Shown here: one piece after another, positions 8,910 to 16,874 of the stretch
Layout of the letters: every line of letters begins with the position of its first letter
Position numbering within the stretch: position 1 is the first letter of the stretch
NCBI RefSeq assembly: GCF_038595055.1
Contig: NZ_CP152002.1
Coordinates: forward strand, 1,160,501 to 1,224,500
Direction of reading: 5' to 3'
From: Paenibacillus sp. FSL R7-0345
GTDB lineage: Bacteria > Bacillota > Bacilli > Paenibacillales > Paenibacillaceae
Length of the DNA stretch: 64,000 nt
Notes under the pieces: model-generated
Told to the model about the DNA's origin: nothing
What the model saw: only the letters and a program-made list of their open reading frames with translations
Databases searched by the model: none
Translations under genes and position numbers: made by a program

Positions 8910-9863
8910 TCAGCCCCTCTGCTCCAGGCGGCAGGCTTCCGGCGGCAGATCTACCTGTGTCTGGATGACCGGCTGGCGCAGCGTGCCGGAGGGGTTCCAC
9001 TCCATAAAATGCAGCTTGAACACCAGGCTAGGCCTGATCCATACCGCGTCCTTGCTGCGCTCAGGCATTGCTGCAAAGGGCGATGCAGACATGGTCAGGT
9101 TGTGGGCCTGTGCAGTCAGATTACGCCAGTCCATGGCGGTCATTCTGCCGGCTCCGGCATGTCCGATATAGTGCAGCCGGCCCTCTTCATCGTAAAGGCC
9201 GAGCAGCAGGGCGTTAACAATGCCGTCCCGGAAGGTGACCCCTCCGGCTACAGCGGTTACGTCCAGGATGATTTTGCGTTTTTGCCAGCGTTTATCCTTG
9301 CCTCCCAGGGCATAGGTGCTGTTGATGTCTTTGCAGACAATCCCCTCTAACCCTCCGCTGCTGGCAGCGGTAAACAGCTGCACCGGATCGGTATAGCTTG
9401 GCACATTCTGCACATGGGGATGGGGCAGCAGCATATCCTGCAGCATCTGCTGACGCCTGGACAAAGGCTGATCCAGCAGCCACAGCCCGTTGCAGTACAG
9501 CATGTCAAAAACCATATAGAGCACCGGAACCTGCGGCAGCACGGCCCGGACGGCGGCTTCGCTTCTCACGCCGTCACGGCGCATGACCTCATGGAAGGAT
9601 GGCTTGCCCCCGCTTAGGGCAATGATTTCACCGTCAAGGATGAAGCTGTCTGCCCGGCAATAGCGGTCTTGGACAGTCAGCTCGGGATATTGCATCGTAC
9701 GCCGGTTGCCCCGGCGGTTAACAAGCTCTATGCGGCCGCCGTCGTAATAGGAAAGCATACGGACCCCGTCCCACTTGATCTGGGCGATCCACTGGCTGCC
9801 GGAAGGAAGCTGCGCAGCAAGTACAGGCTCAAACGGCGTAACAGGCTTCAGCTTGAAATCCAT
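8910..9863 (-). CDS. ATP-dependent DNA ligase (LigD ligase domain type)
   Basis: A 317-residue ligase. The adenylated lysine lies in motif I (QIKWDGVR, about residue 28), followed by motif III (DGEIIAL), motif IV (EGIVCKD) and motif V (WQKRKI). The OB-fold follows with the FRDGIVNALLLGLYDEEG stretch. It seals breaks held by Ku. The ATG at 9863 is preferred to the overlapping TTG at 9866 because AAGGAGG lies seven bases before it. It sits between ku (33 bases) and the polymerase gene (27 bases) on one transcript. Confidence 0.9.
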   Translation of the reverse strand: MDFKLKPVTPFEPVLAAQLPSGSQWIAQIKWDGVRMLSYYDGGRIELVNRRGNRRTMQYPELTVQDRYCRADSFILDGEIIALSGGKPSFHEVMRRDGVRSEAAVRAVLPQVPVLYMVFDMLYCNGLWLLDQPLSRRQQMLQDMLLPHPHVQNVPSYTDPVQLFTAASSGGLEGIVCKDINSTYALGGKDKRWQKRKIILDVTAVAGGVTFRDGIVNALLLGLYDEEGRLHYIGHAGAGRMTAMDWRNLTAQAHNLTMSASPFAAMPERSKDAVWIRPSLVFKLHFMEWNPSGTLRQPVIQTQVDLPPEACRLEQRG

Positions 9864-9896
9864 CAAACCGCCTCCTTGGGAGCTGGACCGTTCACG

Positions 9897-10868
9897 TTAA
9901 GAGACGGTCTCTTTGCTTTTTGTACTGCGCCGTTTGGCTTTGGGGGCAATGACCGGAATAGGTCCGGTTGCTTCGCTGAGGACCGGAGTTCCGGCTGCAG
10001 CTTCAGCGCCGCTGGCTTTGGCTGTTCTTTTCCGCGTGCCGGCAGCCGTCTTAGGCTTGCCTGCAGCGGCGGCGGGAGCAGTCCCGGGATCGCTCGGGAT
10101 ATGCTGAACCGCCTCGATGCTGGCCTGCAGCGCGGCCATCAGGTCAATCACATTGTTCTCCTGGCGGGCCGGGGCAATATGGAATTCCTCGCCGGAAATT
10201 TTATGCGAGATCAGATCCAGCATCCGCTGGCGGTAGTCATCGGTGTACTTGGCCGGCTCAAACGGAGTGGACAGCTGGGAGATCAGCAGCTTGGCCATTT
10301 CCAGCTCCTTGTCGCTGACCAGGCCTGCTTCCGGCAGTCCCGGAACCTGTGTCACCGGGCGAACCTCATCCGGATAAAAAATCGTCTCAATCGCCAGGCA
10401 GTTCTCCAGCACCCGGATCGCCGCCAGGCTGCTTTTGGAGCGGATGGAAATTTTGGCGATACCAATCTTACCTGTCTGGCGCATTGCCTCCATCAGCAGC
10501 CGGTAAGCATTACTGCCGGCCTGGTCGGGGGACAGGTAGTAGGTTTTTTGAAAATAAATCGGGTCGATCTCCGTCAAATCCACGAAATCCAGAATGGTGA
10601 TGCTTTTGCTGCTCTCCTCGGTCAGCTGCTCCAGCTCCTCCTTATCGAACAGGACAAATTTGCCCTTTTCATACTCATAGCCCTTGCCGATCTCTTCCCA
10701 GTTCACTTCCTTTTCACATACAGGACATTTACGCACATAGGACAGCGGGCTTCCGCATTCCTTATGGATGTAACGGAGTGAAATGTCTTTATCCTCGGTG
10801 GCCGAGAACATTTTGACCGGGACATGCACAAGGCCGAAGCTGATGGCCCCTTTCCAAACGGTATGCAT
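9897..10868 (-). CDS. ku: Ku protein, double-strand break end-binding
   Basis: A 323-residue bacterial Ku; homodimeric rings thread onto broken DNA ends and recruit the ligase. The N-terminus MHTVWKGAISFGLVHVPVK is diagnostic, and the CxxxxxxxxxCPVC stretch (residues about 37-51) is conserved. The C-terminal 70 residues are a Lys/Arg/Ala/Pro-rich tail as in other long bacterial Ku proteins, expected to bind DNA. The start at 10868 follows AGGAGG with an eight-base gap; a longer frame to 10925 has no conserved sequence. In B. subtilis the counterparts are sporulation genes; see the finding on a possible sigma-G box. Confidence 0.93.
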   Translation of the reverse strand: MHTVWKGAISFGLVHVPVKMFSATEDKDISLRYIHKECGSPLSYVRKCPVCEKEVNWEEIGKGYEYEKGKFVLFDKEELEQLTEESSKSITILDFVDLTEIDPIYFQKTYYLSPDQAGSNAYRLLMEAMRQTGKIGIAKISIRSKSSLAAIRVLENCLAIETIFYPDEVRPVTQVPGLPEAGLVSDKELEMAKLLISQLSTPFEPAKYTDDYRQRMLDLISHKISGEEFHIAPARQENNVIDLMAALQASIEAVQHIPSDPGTAPAAAAGKPKTAAGTRKRTAKASGAEAAAGTPVLSEATGPIPVIAPKAKRRSTKSKETVS

Positions 10869-11076
10869 CGATATCGCCTCCTGAGTAATAAAAGCTGGAT
10901 AAGTGCTGTACGAGCTAAATTCCATAATGTAATTACTGTTTAGTATGGTGTGCGGGCACAGTTTCTACCCTGATGCATTTTTTGCGAGCCTTGGGAAAAA
11001 ATAAAGCCGGATTTGAAAAGAGCTGCCATTCTGGCATGTATTTGTCCTGTATGAATAATGCGGAGGGAGGGCGAAC

Positions 11077-11250
11077 ATGGATAATGGACGCAAGGAATGG
11101 CTGGACGATCTGTCGGAGCAGGATATTCCCGCCGAGGTTGTAGATTGGGCCAATATTGTCGGCGACCCGGATGACTGGGGAGCTGGCCCGGAGAGCGGAT
11201 ATCTCGATGCTGAAGATACGATTGGTGAGCCGGAGGCGGATGAGGTGTAG
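11077..11250 (+). CDS. Small acidic hypothetical protein (57 aa)
   Basis: An open frame of 57 residues with ATG preceded by GGAGGGAGGG, ending 63 bases before sspH. It is strongly acidic (many D and E, few basic residues) and has no membrane segment, Cys or signal peptide. I do not recognise a family. The excellent ribosome binding site, acidic bias and position between ku and sspH suggest a real, perhaps spore-related gene, possibly co-transcribed with sspH. Confidence 0.6.
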   Translation: MDNGRKEWLDDLSEQDIPAEVVDWANIVGDPDDWGAGPESGYLDAEDTIGEPEADEV

Positions 11251-11313
11251 CAGGCTGATTGGAACGGTATTAAATGGTGCAGATAATATACAAACTTTAA
11301 GGAGAGCTAAATC

Positions 11314-11496
11314 ATGGACGTAAAACGGGCAAAGGACATATATGCTTCCAAGGAGATGATCCCGGTTCATCTGGACGGGGAGTCGGTATGGATTGAGCGG
11401 GTGGATGAGGAGAACGGTATGGCAACAGTGCAGGTGGGCTCACGTCCAACCAACACGCATACAGTGGGAGTAGAGCGGCTGGAGGAGGGCAAATAG
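11314..11496 (+). CDS. sspH: H-type small acid-soluble spore protein
   Basis: A 60-residue protein starting MDVKRAKDIYASKEMIPVHLDG with a central WIERVDEENGMATV, which matches the SspH family (minor SASP of the forespore). AAGGAGAG precedes the ATG. Such proteins are made in the forespore under sigma-G and lost during germination. It shows that the organism makes endospores. Confidence 0.88.
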   Translation: MDVKRAKDIYASKEMIPVHLDGESVWIERVDEENGMATVQVGSRPTNTHTVGVERLEEGK

Positions 11497-11499
11497 CTG

Positions 11500-11690
11500 C
11501 AATTTGTGCAGTTAAAAGTAGCGTGATACGGTATCTGCACCGGGATCACTGCAGTTTGTACAACTAAATCTGCAGATTATGATTAATAGTATGATTATCC
11601 CGACTTCCATTTGCACAGAATACAGTTAAAGTGACTTGTGACGGTAAAATAGCCCGTTTTAACTGCACAGAGTGCAGCCAATGCGGATGG
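11500..11690. repeat. Degenerate repeats related to TGCAGTTTGTACAACTAAA
   Basis: Several diverged copies occur in both orientations: around 11499-11516 (GCAATTTGTGCAGTTAAAA), 11549-11568 (TGCAGTTTGTACAACTAAA), 11608-11632 and 11658-11680. They follow sspH and carry no open frame of note. They look like a decayed array of one intergenic element. Confidence 0.5.
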
Positions 11691-11730
11691 CGAGCGGATT
11701 TTATCGGGTTTAAAATGGTTCTATCGGTGG

Positions 11731-11774
11731 CAGAGCAGCGTTGTCCGGATACGGAATGGCTGCTCTGTTTTGTT
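11731..11774 (+). terminator. Probable terminator of the sspH transcript
   Basis: CAGAGCAG (11731-11738) pairs with CTGCTCTG (11760-11767) and is followed by TTTTGTTGT. The loop is long (about 21 bases). Confidence 0.5.
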
Positions 11775-11926
11775 GTGTCGTTTAACTGGCGTGCTGCTGC
11801 AGGATGTTTGCACCTCCGGTTGCATTCGGGAAGAGGGGCGGCCGCCTTCCTCCAGTTCGAGCTGCCGTACAGCTGACACAAGGGTTGACGCTTGCGGCAG
11901 TCTGCTCCTATATTGGGGAGGTGAAT

Positions 11927-12943
11927 TTGAGGAAAAGAGTGATGAGCGTGCGTCCTATATTACTTGGTGTCTGTTCGGCGCTGTTTTTTGCGGTGACCTT
12001 TGTGCTTAACCGGCGGATGGAGCTGTCAGGAGGAAGCTGGGCCTGGAGCGCCTCGCTGCGTTATCTGTTTACGCTGCCGTTTCTGGTGGCGATTGTCGCC
12101 GGGCGGGGCCGGCTGAAGCCGCTGCTGGCAGCGATGAAGGAGCGCCCCGGTTCCTGGCTGCTCTGGGGAACAGTCGGCTTTGGCCTGTTCTACGCGCCAA
12201 TCTGCTTCGCGGCTGCCTATGCACCAGGCTGGCTGACCGCCGGAACCTGGCAGATTACCATTATCTCCGGTTCACTCCTGGCCCCGTTCTTCGGGCAATG
12301 GGTAGCCGGAAGCGGAGGAGCACTGGTCTATAAACGCGGGCGGATTCCGCTGCGCGGCCTTGGGCTGTCCCTGATTATTCTGGCTGGTGTAGTACTGCTC
12401 CAGGCAGACCATGCCCGTGAACTGGCACCGTCCCAGGTGCTGCTTGGCATCATTCCTGTCCTGATCGCTTCCTTCGCGTATCCGCTTGGAAACCGCAAGA
12501 CCATGGAACTGTGCGGGGGCCGGCTGGATGTGTTCCAGCGTGTTCTGGGCATGACACTGGCCAGCCTGCCGTTCTGGATTATCTTATCGCTCATCGGTTT
12601 CGCAGATACCGGGCTGCCCTCCGGCTCCCAGGTTGGACAGTCCGTCATAGTCGCTTTATCATCCGGTGTTATTGCGACTGTATTGTTTTTCCGGGCTACG
12701 GACATGGTCCGCAGCAGCATGAGCGGAATGGCTGCGGTGGAAGCCACCCAGTCGCTTGAGGTACTGTTCGCTCTGGCCGGTGAAATGCTGATTCTGTCCG
12801 CTCCGCTGCCTTCCCTGCTGTCCTGGACCGGCATTGCTGTCATTATCGCCGGAATGGTGCTGCACAGCCTGTTTTCCCGTCACTCCCCGGACAAAAAACA
12901 ACGGCAGCTGCGCTCCTCACTTCCTGCAGAGGTCAGGGAATAG
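11927..12943 (+). CDS. Drug/metabolite-type transporter (EamA/EmrE-like), ten membrane helices
   Basis: A 338-residue membrane protein with about ten hydrophobic segments in two repeats, as in DMT-superfamily multidrug-efflux-type proteins. The first helix (ILLGVCSALFFAVTFVLNRRM) and the terminal helix are typical. Translation is taken from TTG 11927, preceded by GGGGAGGTGA; ATG 11942 is an alternative and the long upstream extension in the same frame is not conserved-looking. The substrate is unknown. It stands alone just before the tsaE promoter. Confidence 0.82.
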   Translation: MRKRVMSVRPILLGVCSALFFAVTFVLNRRMELSGGSWAWSASLRYLFTLPFLVAIVAGRGRLKPLLAAMKERPGSWLLWGTVGFGLFYAPICFAAAYAPGWLTAGTWQITIISGSLLAPFFGQWVAGSGGALVYKRGRIPLRGLGLSLIILAGVVLLQADHARELAPSQVLLGIIPVLIASFAYPLGNRKTMELCGGRLDVFQRVLGMTLASLPFWIILSLIGFADTGLPSGSQVGQSVIVALSSGVIATVLFFRATDMVRSSMSGMAAVEATQSLEVLFALAGEMLILSAPLPSLLSWTGIAVIIAGMVLHSLFSRHSPDKKQRQLRSSLPAEVRE

Positions 12944-12952
12944 AGGGGGTTG

Positions 12953-12981
12953 TTGCGGGACAAGTAGCATACCGATATAAT
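12953..12981 (+). promoter_or_regulatory. Promoter of the tsaE operon
   Basis: TTGCGG and a perfect TATAAT are separated by 17 bases, about 66 bases before the tsaE start. Confidence 0.6.
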
Positions 12982-13047
12982 TAAAAGTAATGCAATGCTA
13001 TGTCGGTTCATGTCTAAAAAGGATACTATATAAGGTGGAGTTGCAGC

Positions 13048-13551
13048 TTGGACAATAATGTTGAAACGGTATTTACGTACCGTTCGCACAGCCTTCAGGA
13101 AACAGAGCTGCTTGCAGCTGCGATCGCCGGCGCGGCATCAGAGGGCATGGTGATCGGCCTCGATGGTGACCTGGGTGCCGGCAAGACGGCTTTTTCGCAG
13201 GCTTTTGCACGCCATCTGGGTGTAGAGGGGATTGTGAACAGTCCTACATTTACTATTATCAAAGAATACAACGGGCGCCTGCCGCTGTACCATATGGATG
13301 TGTACCGGATTTCCCCGCAGGAAGCGGACGAGCTGGGGCTTGATGAATATTTCTACGGGCAGGGAGTCTGCCTGGTGGAATGGAGCAGTATCATTACAGA
13401 TTTGATGCCGCAGCGGCATCTGCATCTATACATGGAGAACGCCGGACCGGAGGAACGCCTGATTACGGTGACGGCGGCCGGTGAGCCTTATGGCGGAATA
13501 TGCCGCGAGCTGATCCAGAAGTGGGGTAACGAAGATGATGAACTTAAATAA
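13048..13551 (+). CDS. tsaE: tRNA t6A biosynthesis ATPase TsaE
   Basis: A 167-residue P-loop ATPase that works with TsaB and TsaD to place threonylcarbamoyl on A37 of ANN-decoding tRNAs. Walker A is GDLGAGKT (about residues 40-47), followed by the family motif NSPTFTIIKEY and LYHMDVYR. It starts at TTG with AAGGTGGAG seven bases before. It overlaps tsaB by 17 bases. The order tsaE-tsaB-rimI-tsaD is the usual Firmicute operon. Confidence 0.95.
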   Translation: MDNNVETVFTYRSHSLQETELLAAAIAGAASEGMVIGLDGDLGAGKTAFSQAFARHLGVEGIVNSPTFTIIKEYNGRLPLYHMDVYRISPQEADELGLDEYFYGQGVCLVEWSSIITDLMPQRHLHLYMENAGPEERLITVTAAGEPYGGICRELIQKWGNEDDELK

Positions 13552-14368
13552 CGGGCCGCGCAAGCGGCTTTTGGCGCTGGATACCGCAACGGCCATCCTG
13601 GGCGTTGCGGTTACAGAAGACGGCAGGGTGCTGAATGAGATTAATGCTTCCGGGGAGCGGAATCATTCCGTACATCTGCTGCCGATTATTGAGCAGGTGA
13701 TGCAGGCTAGCGGGACTGAGGCATCGATGCTGAAGGGGATCGCTGTCGGTGTCGGACCAGGGTCTTACACCGGAACACGCATTGCGGTATCCGCGGCCAA
13801 GACACTGGCCTGGGCCTGGAAGGTGCCGGTTGCCGGCGTTTCCAGCCTGCATGCGCTGGCTTGGGGCGGGTATGCTGCCGCGCAGGAGCAACTGGCGGCA
13901 GAGCCGGCTTCAGCGGCAGCGGAAGCCGGCGGTTTCGGCCCGGACTGGATTGTGCCGCTGATCGATGCGCGCCGCGGACAAGCCTATACCGGGCTGTTTG
14001 CAGCTGACGGGTCTGATGCGCCGCAGCAGCTGGAGCCGGACGCGATCCGGCTGATGGCCGATTGGGTAGAGCACCTGGCCGGACGGCTGATTCAGGCGGA
14101 GGCAGAGGGCGGCAAACCTCGTACGGTGTGGTTTGTCGGCGAAACTGCACAGCATGGCAGCGATGCTGCCCTTGAGCCATTGCTCGGCGAGGTTGAGGTG
14201 CGGCCGGTTCCATATGAACTGGAGGGCCGCTGGGCAGGATTTCTGGGAGAGGCCAGGCTGCTTGCGGGCAGTGATGATATCCACGGGTTAATCCCGAACT
14301 ATACCCAGCTTTCCGAGGCGGAAGCCAATCTGCGCCGGAGCAGAGAAGGGAGTACAGGCCGCGTATGA
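13535..14368 (+). CDS. tsaB: tRNA t6A biosynthesis protein TsaB
   Basis: A 277-residue ASKHA-fold protein that dimerises with TsaD. The N-terminal LALDTATAILGVAV and the PGSYTGTRI motif (about residues 73-84) are diagnostic, as is the later YGGxxAxxxQ-like region. Compared with TsaD it lacks the metal-binding histidines. It overlaps tsaE upstream and rimI downstream by 4 bases (ATGA), which implies coupled translation. Confidence 0.94.
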   Translation: MMNLNNGPRKRLLALDTATAILGVAVTEDGRVLNEINASGERNHSVHLLPIIEQVMQASGTEASMLKGIAVGVGPGSYTGTRIAVSAAKTLAWAWKVPVAGVSSLHALAWGGYAAAQEQLAAEPASAAAEAGGFGPDWIVPLIDARRGQAYTGLFAADGSDAPQQLEPDAIRLMADWVEHLAGRLIQAEAEGGKPRTVWFVGETAQHGSDAALEPLLGEVEVRPVPYELEGRWAGFLGEARLLAGSDDIHGLIPNYTQLSEAEANLRRSREGSTGRV

Positions 14369-14889
14369 TGGAATCTAAGCCAGCGGGAGAACAGGGTAAT
14401 GAGCTTGTTTTTCGCTTGATGAAGCTTGAAGATATCCCGGAAATTCTCGTAATTGAGCGGGAGGCCTTTACTATGCCATGGACAGAGGAAGCGTTCCGCA
14501 ATGAGCTTACGCATAACCATTTTGCCAAATATATGGTGATGGAGCGGGAAGGCCTCATTATCGGATACGCCGGGATGTGGGCCATTGTTGACGAGGCGCA
14601 TGTGACGAACATTGCACTGCTGGAAGCTTACCGGGGACGCAAATGGGGCGAGCGGCTGCTGGATGAGCTGATGAAAACGGCGGGCTTCCTCGGCATGAAA
14701 TCAATTACACTTGAGGTCAGAGTTTCAAATGAGGTGGCCCAGAATCTGTACCGCAAAAAAGGCTTCCATCCGGCGGGAACCCGCAAGGGCTACTATTCAG
14801 ACAACCGTGAGGATGCGCTGATTATGTGGGCGGATCTGCCGGCTTACGGGGAGCAGGGACTGATGGAAGGAAGAGTGGATCTGAAATGA
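14365..14889 (+). CDS. rimI: Ribosomal protein S18-alanine N-acetyltransferase RimI
   Basis: A 174-residue GNAT acetyltransferase. The acetyl-CoA loop is at GRKWGERLL (about residues 89-97, the usual RGxGxG being altered to RGRKWG), with VTNIALL before it and NLYRKKGFHPAGTRKGYY at the C-terminus, the RimI signature. It sits inside the t6A operon with 4-base overlaps on both sides. An alternative is a different N-terminal acetyltransferase, but operon position favours RimI. Confidence 0.9.
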   Translation: MMESKPAGEQGNELVFRLMKLEDIPEILVIEREAFTMPWTEEAFRNELTHNHFAKYMVMEREGLIIGYAGMWAIVDEAHVTNIALLEAYRGRKWGERLLDELMKTAGFLGMKSITLEVRVSNEVAQNLYRKKGFHPAGTRKGYYSDNREDALIMWADLPAYGEQGLMEGRVDLK

Positions 14890-15935
14890 ATACAGAAGCG
14901 GGCGCAGCTGCGCCTGTACTTATATTGGCTATCGAGACGAGCTGTGATGAGACCTCGGTAGCTGTTGTCAAAGACGGCTGTGAGGTGCTGGCAAACATCA
15001 TCTCCAGCCAGATTGAAACCCACCGCGCCTTCGGCGGTGTTGTTCCGGAGGTTGCCTCCCGCAAGCATGTGGAGGTTATTACACTTGTAATTGAAGAGGC
15101 AATGGCAGCGGCAGGTGTAGAGCCGCAGGAGCTTACGGCCATTGCGGTAACACAGGGCCCGGGTCTGGTCGGTGCACTGCTGGTCGGTGTTGTAGCCGCC
15201 AAAAGTCTCGCCCTGGCCTGGGGCAAGCCGCTGATCGGCACGCATCACATCGCCGGGCATATTTATGCCAACCGTCTGGTTAAGGAGCTGCAGTATCCGT
15301 GCATGACGCTGGTTGTATCCGGCGGACACACGGAGCTGGTGAACATGGAGCGCGAAGGGGAGTTCCGGATTATCGGACGCACCCGTGATGATGCAGTGGG
15401 CGAAGCCTATGACAAAGTCGCGCGCGCCCTGGGCTTCCCGTATCCGGGCGGCCCCCATGTCGACCGGCTGGCTCACGAGGCGGAGGAGGCCGTAGCCCTG
15501 CCGCGGGTCTGGCTGGAGCCGAATTCGTATGATTTCAGCTTCAGCGGTTTGAAATCAGCTGTGCTGAATGTAGTCAACCAGAGCAAGATGAAAGGCCTGA
15601 CTCCGGATGTGGCCGGCATTGCCCGCGGCTTCCAGGAGTCGGTGGTCGAGGTGCTGGTAGAGAAGGCCGTACGCGCCGTCAAAGCCAACCAAGCTAAGCA
15701 GCTGCTGCTCTGCGGCGGGGTAGCCGCCAACAAAGGGCTGCGCGAAGCACTGGTGTCCCGTTGTGAACGGGAAGGCATTGAGCTGATCATTCCTCCGGCG
15801 GTATACTGCACGGACAATGCGGCGATGATCGGTGCGGCAGCCTATGTGAAATGGCGTCATGACGGCAGTACACCGCTCGATATGGTGGCCGATCCCGGCT
15901 TATCGCTGGAGCAGTGGTCCGTTTCTGCCTATTGA
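14886..15935 (+). CDS. tsaD: tRNA t6A transferase TsaD
   Basis: A 349-residue metalloenzyme that transfers threonylcarbamoyl from TC-AMP to tRNA A37. It carries AIETSCDETSVAVV at the start, the HxxxH metal site (HHIAGH, about residues 120-125) and GGVAANKGLR. The start at ATG 14886 overlaps the rimI stop; an upstream in-frame GTG at 14826 lies inside rimI. The last codon and stop overlap the -35 box of the promoter of the T-box leader that follows. Confidence 0.96.
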   Translation: MNTEAGAAAPVLILAIETSCDETSVAVVKDGCEVLANIISSQIETHRAFGGVVPEVASRKHVEVITLVIEEAMAAAGVEPQELTAIAVTQGPGLVGALLVGVVAAKSLALAWGKPLIGTHHIAGHIYANRLVKELQYPCMTLVVSGGHTELVNMEREGEFRIIGRTRDDAVGEAYDKVARALGFPYPGGPHVDRLAHEAEEAVALPRVWLEPNSYDFSFSGLKSAVLNVVNQSKMKGLTPDVAGIARGFQESVVEVLVEKAVRAVKANQAKQLLLCGGVAANKGLREALVSRCEREGIELIIPPAVYCTDNAAMIGAAAYVKWRHDGSTPLDMVADPGLSLEQWSVSAY

Positions 15936-15961
15936 CATCCTTGGAACGGGAAGAGTATAAT
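15932..15961 (+). promoter_or_regulatory. Strong sigma-A promoter overlapping the tsaD stop codon
   Basis: Perfect TTGACA and perfect TATAAT with an 18-base spacer. The -35 hexamer includes the TGA stop of tsaD. It should drive the T-box leader and leuA. Confidence 0.85.
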
Positions 15962-15983
15962 CAACCCAATTCAAAACATTAAA

Positions 15984-16356
15984 CGCGATGAAGAGAAGCA
16001 GTAAGGTCATTCCGGGTTAAGAGAACTGCGGGTAGGTGCGACGCAGTCGAAGGAATCCTGAACTCGTCTTGGAGCGGAGCGGTGGAAGCGGGATGTTTCA
16101 TCCGGATGCATTTCCGGAAGAGAACACTAAGCGGCATGTAAGCATGCCGGTCCTTTCGTACACCGGCTACGGGTAACCTCCGTGAGAGGGTGGTCAGACA
16201 AGTGCAGGGTGATGCTGATGTCATCCGGATAATCTTGCCTGACTGTTGAGTGGATATTCTGCGAAAGCCTGATAGGGGTGAACCGGGATATCAACAAGAG
16301 TGGTACCGCGAAGGTGAACAGCCTGTCGTCTCTTGAATGAGACGGCAGGCTTTTTT
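15984..16356 (+). promoter_or_regulatory. Leucine T-box riboswitch, first copy
   Basis: The leader has the stem I start (GATGAAGAGAAGCAGTAA), the AG-bulge/distal loop region (GAGAACTGCGGGTAGGTGCG), a specifier CTC at 16063-16065, the conserved T-box AGAGTGGTACCGCG (about 16297-16310) and an overlapping terminator (16321-16332 with 16339-16350, then T6). CTC pairs with the GAG anticodon of tRNA-Leu. Uncharged tRNA-Leu would stabilise the antiterminator and permit readthrough to the second T-box and leuA. Confidence 0.93.
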
Positions 16357-16375
16357 GTATGCTTATAAGGATTAA

Positions 16376-16684
16376 ATGCGATGAACGGGAGTAGTAGATG
16401 ATGAAGGTGTACAGAGAGCTGCGGGTTGGTGCGACGCAGTCACCTGAGAAGCATTGAATCTCGCCCGGGAGCGGAGCGGCGGAAGGAAGGATGTACGCTG
16501 CCACGGAAGTCCCCGTTACCGGACACCTGTACTTGTCTGACCCTGCCTGCAAGGGGTGAAGCCAAGTATGGGGTGAGCTGGACGCAGCTTGCGGTTCCTG
16601 ATAATCAGGAACCGGATGCGTCAAAAAGAGTGGTACCGCGGAGGGGTGACCCGCCGTCTCTTTATAGAGACGGCGGGTCTTTTT
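16376..16684 (+). promoter_or_regulatory. Leucine T-box riboswitch, second copy in tandem
   Basis: A second complete T-box follows within about 20 bases: stem I start (GATGAACGGGAGTAGTAG), GAGAGCTGCGGGTTGGTGCGA, specifier CTC at 16460-16462 in the same alignment as in the first copy, AGAGTGGTACCGCG (about 16627-16640) and a terminator (16649-16660 with 16667-16678, then a T-rich tail). Both copies therefore read tRNA-Leu. It lies 190 bases before leuA. Confidence 0.93.
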
Positions 16685-16874
16685 GTCTTATCAGAAGTTA
16701 TGCAGAGGATTTAGCGTTGTTTTGCAGTTAACCGGGCTTGAAGCCCGGAACTTGACTGCGTTTGGATCGGGTGCTGCCGGCAGCAGTGGGCGGGAATAGA
16801 AGCAGGGTGCAAGTCGACGTGTGCCCCGTACAGTGGAAGAACAGCTTATATCAACTTACATTTCAGGAGGGTTC

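Noticed and set aside
9669-10781. 370-codon plus-strand frame opposite ku
   Set aside because: It is antisense to ligase and Ku genes whose motifs are conserved; the composition is that of a shadow frame.
11885-11916. TTGACG-N18-TATATT as promoter of the DMT transporter gene
   Set aside because: The -10 would abut the ribosome binding site, leaving no room for a leader that carries it.
13707-14612. 301-codon minus-strand frame opposite tsaB/rimI
   Set aside because: It is a shadow of well-supported overlapping genes on the plus strand and has no family features.
16426-16731. Open frame of about 100 codons across the second leader
   Set aside because: It runs through conserved T-box RNA sequence and its terminator; the start has no ribosome binding site and the codons follow RNA structure.
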